Positions 31,861 to 33,907 of a stretch of 33,907 nt of DNA are shown piece by piece. The DNA is taken from the NCBI GenBank assembly GCA_019747655.1, contig JAIEQO010000921.1, forward strand, positions 1-33,907, read 5' to 3'. The position numbers were made by a program, and so were the translations under genes. Each line of letters opens with the position of its first letter. Position 1 is the stretch's first letter. The DNA comes from Gemmataceae bacterium (GTDB lineage Bacteria; Planctomycetota; Planctomycetia; Gemmatales; Gemmataceae). Under the pieces are notes generated by a model that saw nothing but the letters and a program-made list of their open reading frames with translations, did not search any database and had not been told where the DNA came from.

Positions 31861-32886
31861 ATGAGCCGCTTCTCGCAGTTGCTCCTCGCCGGCGACACGC
31901 CGGAGCAGACTCCGGGGGCTGACGCCCCCGGCTCGCCGACGCCGGCCGACGACGCGGAAGTCCTGGACGCCTTCTCGAACGCCGTGGTGGCGGTGGCCGA
32001 CAAGCTCCGCCCGGCCGTCGTCAACCTCCGGGTCGGCCGCGGGCCGCGGGCCGGCGGCGGGTCCGGCGTACTGTTCACCCCGGACGGCTTCCTCCTGACC
32101 AACCACCACGTCGTCCAGGGCCACGACACCACCCGCGTGCGGCTGGCCGACGGGACCGAGCTGACCGGCCGGGTGGTCGGGAACGACCCGTGGACCGACC
32201 TGGCCGTCGTCCGGGTGGACGCCTCGTCACTCCCCTATGCGACGTTGGGCGACTCGGCACGTCTCAAGGTCGGCCAACTCGCCGTGGCCATCGGCAGCCC
32301 GCTCGGGTTCGAGTCGACCGTCACCGCCGGGGTGATCTCGGCCCTCGGGCGGACGCTGCGGAGCGTCAGCGGCCACCTGGTCGACAACGTCATCCAGACG
32401 GACGCGGCCCTCAACCCCGGCAACAGCGGCGGGCCGCTGGTGGACAGCCGCGGGCGGGTGGTCGGCATCAACACGGCCGTCATCCAGCCGGCCCAGGGGA
32501 TTTGCTTCGCCGTCCCGGTGAACACCGCCAAGACCATCCTGCCGCAGCTCCTCAAGCACGGCCGGGTGGTCCGCGGCTACCTCGGGCTGCACGCCCGGCA
32601 GGTGCCGGTCGCCCCCGACCTGCGGAACCGGTACGGCCTGTCCGGCCAAACCGGGGTGGAAATCCTCATGCTGGAAGAGGACGGCCCGGCCATGAACGCC
32701 GGGCTGTGGATCGAGGACGTGGTCGTCGCCTTCGCCGGCGAACCCGTGGGGAGCGTGGACGACCTGCACCGGCTGCTCACCCGCCACCCGGTCGGCATCC
32801 CCGCCCCGGTGGTCGTCCTCCGGGAGGGCCGGCGGGTCGAGCGGGCCGTCACGCCCGGCCCTTACCCGGAGCCGGTGGGGCGGTAA
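31861..32886 (+). CDS. HtrA/DegP-like serine protease with one PDZ domain, no export signal
   Basis: A 341-residue trypsin-fold protease. The triad is H83 (LLTNHHVV), D113 (WTDLAVV) and S189 (NPGNSGGPL). The oxyanion and activation regions are intact (GSGVLFTPDGFLLT, VAIGSPLGFESTVTAGVIS, DNVIQTDAALN). One PDZ domain spans about residues 238-330 (RGYLGLHARQVPV, GVEILMLEEDGPAMNAGLWIEDVVVAFAGEPV). The usual signal peptide or N-terminal membrane anchor is missing: the protein starts MSRFSQLLLAGDTPEQTPG and runs into a polar linker that holds a GC-rich palindrome (31912-31931). It therefore appears cytoplasmic, unlike DegP/DegS. The ATG at 31861 has AAGGAA 5-7 bases upstream. It could process misfolded cytoplasmic proteins; the target is unknown. 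Confidence 0.93.
   Translation: MSRFSQLLLAGDTPEQTPGADAPGSPTPADDAEVLDAFSNAVVAVADKLRPAVVNLRVGRGPRAGGGSGVLFTPDGFLLTNHHVVQGHDTTRVRLADGTELTGRVVGNDPWTDLAVVRVDASSLPYATLGDSARLKVGQLAVAIGSPLGFESTVTAGVISALGRTLRSVSGHLVDNVIQTDAALNPGNSGGPLVDSRGRVVGINTAVIQPAQGICFAVPVNTAKTILPQLLKHGRVVRGYLGLHARQVPVAPDLRNRYGLSGQTGVEILMLEEDGPAMNAGLWIEDVVVAFAGEPVGSVDDLHRLLTRHPVGIPAPVVVLREGRRVERAVTPGPYPEPVGR
31912..31931. repeat. GC-rich palindrome inside the HtrA-like reading frame
   Basis: CCGGGGGC-TGAC-GCCCCCGG is an 8-base perfect stem within the N-terminal linker codons (TPGADAPG). It looks like a small dispersed palindromic unit inserted in frame rather than protein-constrained sequence. In mRNA it would form a stable hairpin about 50 bases after the start codon. 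Confidence 0.5.
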
Positions 32887-33074
32887 GTGCTACCCCCCCC
32901 GTATTTTTGCACACCACCGGCCCGTCGGCGAAACCGGCGGGCCGGCAAGGACTTGAGAGAAAACTGACGCGGCTCGGCCACGAACAGGCGGTCACGGTCG
33001 GGCTCGGATTTCACCCCAACTCGATTTCCAACCAGCACTTCCGGCTTGGGCCCACCGATCCCGTATACCGCCAC
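32862..33074 (-). CDS. Possible small basic protein, low confidence
   Basis: A 70-residue open frame from a GTG at 33074, with GGGGGA 2-3 bases upstream, overlapping the 3' end of the HtrA-like gene by 25 bases on the opposite strand. The product (MAVYGIGGPKPEVLVGNRVG...) is basic, with RRFRRRAGGVQKYGGG in the second half. Third codon positions are less GC-saturated than in the surrounding genes. A strong promoter-like sequence (33134-33162) points into it. It could equally be a non-coding transcript, or nothing. No family recognised. Confidence 0.25.
   Translation of the reverse strand: MAVYGIGGPKPEVLVGNRVGVKSEPDRDRLFVAEPRQFSLKSLPARRFRRRAGGVQKYGGGSTYRPTGSG
32917..32945 (+). terminator. Hairpin downstream of the HtrA-like gene
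   Basis: CCGGCCCGTCGG (32917-32928) pairs with CCGGCGGGCCGG (32934-32945) with one non-Watson-Crick position around a CGAAA loop, 30 bases after the stop of the HtrA-like gene. There is no U-run, so termination efficiency is uncertain. Confidence 0.5.
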
Positions 33075-33133
33075 GGTCCCCCATCCCGATCCGCACCCGA
33101 CGGGTCACAACCGCCCTGCCGTCTATACTGTAC

Positions 33134-33162
33134 AAAATAACATAACTTATCCCGCTTGTCAA
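33134..33162 (-). promoter_or_regulatory. Minus-strand promoter-like sequence with perfect -35
   Basis: On the minus strand a perfect TTGACA (33162-33157) is followed after 17 bases by TATTTT (33139-33134). The surrounding 30 bases are by far the most AT-rich in this part of the window. Transcription would run toward the end of the HtrA-like gene through about 200 bases that hold only the weak small frame at 32862-33074. Confidence 0.45.
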
Positions 33163-33236
33163 CCGGGCCGGCTCCGGTTTTCGGACCGCCCGTTCCGGAC
33201 CTCCAGCCGGATGCGGGGGCGGGCTGGGACTAGGAG

Positions 33237-33288
33237 CCGAAAAAATTTCGGAAATTCGTCTCGACAGGATGGCCGGCGAACGTATGAT
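33237..33288 (+). promoter_or_regulatory. Promoter-like region of the RRM gene with upstream inverted repeat
   Basis: TCGACA (33261-33266) and TATGAT (33283-33288) each match the sigma70 consensus at 5 of 6 positions with a 16-base spacer. Just upstream, CCGAAA-AAA-TTTCGG (33237-33251) is an AT-centred inverted repeat that could be an UP element or operator. A start near 33295 would give a leader of about 300 bases before the RRM ATG. Confidence 0.5.
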
Positions 33289-33598
33289 GCTGTGACGGCG
33301 GGTGGGTACCCGCCGCTCAGGAGATGACGAATCGCAGTGCAGCCTCTCGCTTCGACCCGTCTTGGTCTTCCTGCTCTGAGAGTTCTCCTCACGGCTCCCA
33401 AGATCGTGAAGCAGCGTCGCCGCAGTGGCCCGGGTTCCCCGGCAAACGTCCGTCGAGCGGTCCCCCAGGTTGGGATGGGCCCCGCCGCCGGATCCGTGGG
33501 GCCCGACCGCCCTTCGTCCGCCCCTGTTCAGTCCGCGGGGCCGGGTCCCCGGCCCGCGGGGTCCGTTTCCGGGCCGTGAGGCCCAGCACAGGTTGATC

Positions 33599-33907
33599 AT
33601 GAAGAAACTGTACGTCGGCAACATTTCGTTCCAGACCACCAGCGACGAGTTGATGCAGGTGTTCGGCCAGTACGGCACCGTCACCAGCGCCCAGGTCGTG
33701 ACCGACCGGGAGACCGGCCGGAGCCGCGGGTTCGCGTTCGTCGAGATGTCGGACGGGGCGGACGAGGCCATCGCCGCCATGAACGGCGCCCTCGTCGGCG
33801 GCCGGACCCTGACCGTCAACGAGGCCAAGCCGCGGGAAGACCGGGGCGGTGGCGGTGGCGGCGGCCGCGGCGGGTACGGCGGTGGTGGCGGCGGCCGCGG
33901 CGGGTAC
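33599..33907 (+). CDS. RRM RNA-binding protein with Gly/Arg-rich tail, 3' end cut by window
   Basis: The first 103 codons are present. One RNA-recognition motif spans residues 1-80: RNP2 is LYVGNI (4-9) and RNP1 is RGFAFVEM (43-50), with the intervening EVMF-like helix (TSDELMQVFGQYGTVTSAQVV). From residue about 82 a Gly/Arg/Tyr-rich tail begins (GGGGGGGRGGYGGGGGGRGGY) encoded by two near-identical 30-base repeats at about 33848-33907; it continues past the window. This is the architecture of bacterial Rbp proteins (cyanobacterial RbpA-like), which bind RNA in the cytoplasm and are often cold-induced. Because the frame reaches the window edge without a stop, the true length is unknown. The Shine-Dalgarno (CAGG) is weak; the start is fixed by the conserved KKLYVGN beginning. 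Confidence 0.93.
   Translation, partial: MKKLYVGNISFQTTSDELMQVFGQYGTVTSAQVVTDRETGRSRGFAFVEMSDGADEAIAAMNGALVGGRTLTVNEAKPREDRGGGGGGGRGGYGGGGGGRGGY
33848..33907 (+). repeat. Tandem 30-base repeat encoding the RGG tail
   Basis: Two adjacent copies of a roughly 30-base unit ending GGCCGCGGCGGGTAC encode the GGxGGGGGGRGGY tail of the RRM protein. The second copy ends at the window edge. Such units can expand or contract by slippage. Confidence 0.7.

Larger units (their letters stand above)
32887..33598. other. 712-base intergenic region between HtrA-like and RRM genes
   Basis: Holds a terminator-like hairpin (32917-32945), a minus-strand promoter-like sequence (33134-33162) in an unusually AT-rich patch (33123-33150), a CCGAAA-AAA-TTTCGG inverted repeat (33237-33251), a plus-strand promoter-like sequence (33261-33288) and then about 300 bases of leader before the RRM gene. 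Open frames in the leader (for example 33324-33596) are Pro/Arg/Ser-rich with no ribosome binding site and are not called. Confidence 0.6.

Noticed and set aside
33324-33596. A 90-codon frame in the RRM leader
   Set aside because: No ribosome binding site; Ser/Pro/Arg/Gly composition typical of GC-rich non-coding sequence. A short regulatory leader peptide cannot be excluded.
32992-33828. A 278-codon minus-strand frame across the RRM gene and its leader
   Set aside because: It is antisense to a clear RRM coding region and has no recognisable motifs or ribosome binding site.

Overview
The window looks like chromosome from a high-GC planctomycete, most likely of the Gemmataceae. The evidence is a DUF1549/DUF1553 and DUF1501 gene pair, twin-arginine N-termini on several secreted proteins, very large secreted proteins that begin with a short 'VExVEARLxP' motif instead of a classical signal peptide, FG-GAP modules, near-saturated G/C third codon positions, and palindromic GC-rich intergenic repeats. 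The assignment is inference from gene content; no rRNA, tRNA or CRISPR array was seen.

Layout. 1-3031 (minus strand): the start of a Tat-type gene cut by the window edge, a small DksA-type zinc-finger protein, a PrxQ/BCP-like peroxiredoxin and thrS. The peroxiredoxin gene starts 6 bases after the thrS stop. 3029-5708 (minus): a compact run of a DUF5678-like small protein, a retropepsin-like aspartic protease, a WD40 protein (4-base overlap with the protease gene) and pdxA. 5754-8773 (minus): DUF1549/DUF1553 then DUF1501, with a MITE-like palindromic element between them. A 570-base gap separates these from the dominant feature, a 3423-residue secreted protein on the plus strand (9344-19615) built of Asp-box (BNR) propellers, two P-domain-like modules, Ig-like domains and a C-terminal FG-GAP module. 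A second FG-GAP protein (19768-21459, minus) converges on it and ends in a homologous module; two strong hairpins lie between them.

21727-26570 (minus) holds an HAE1-type RND efflux pump and its periplasmic adaptor, with no outer-membrane factor nearby. The adaptor gene is bracketed by two inverted repeats built from GGTCATT/GGTGGGTCATT units. 26806-28518 (plus) is a secreted esterase plus SMP-30/gluconolactonase fusion that ends next to a perfect 58-base palindrome. Next come a small hydrophilic unknown (minus), an overlapping two-gene pair resembling a toxin-antitoxin module (plus), a conserved-looking unknown (minus), a Tat-exported selenium-binding-protein/methanethiol-oxidase homologue (minus), a divergently transcribed HtrA-like protease without an export signal (plus), a 712-base leader/intergenic region with two good promoter-like sequences, and the start of an RRM-RGG RNA-binding protein gene cut by the window end.

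The most unusual signals are: (i) several palindromic repeats that overlap or supply the stop codon of the adjoining gene; (ii) the convergent pair of large secreted proteins with homologous C-terminal modules; (iii) the DUF5678-like/retropepsin/WD40 cluster; and (iv) the toxin-antitoxin-like pair whose last gene shares a CTAG stop with the opposing gene. No completely new multi-gene system can be asserted from sequence reading alone.
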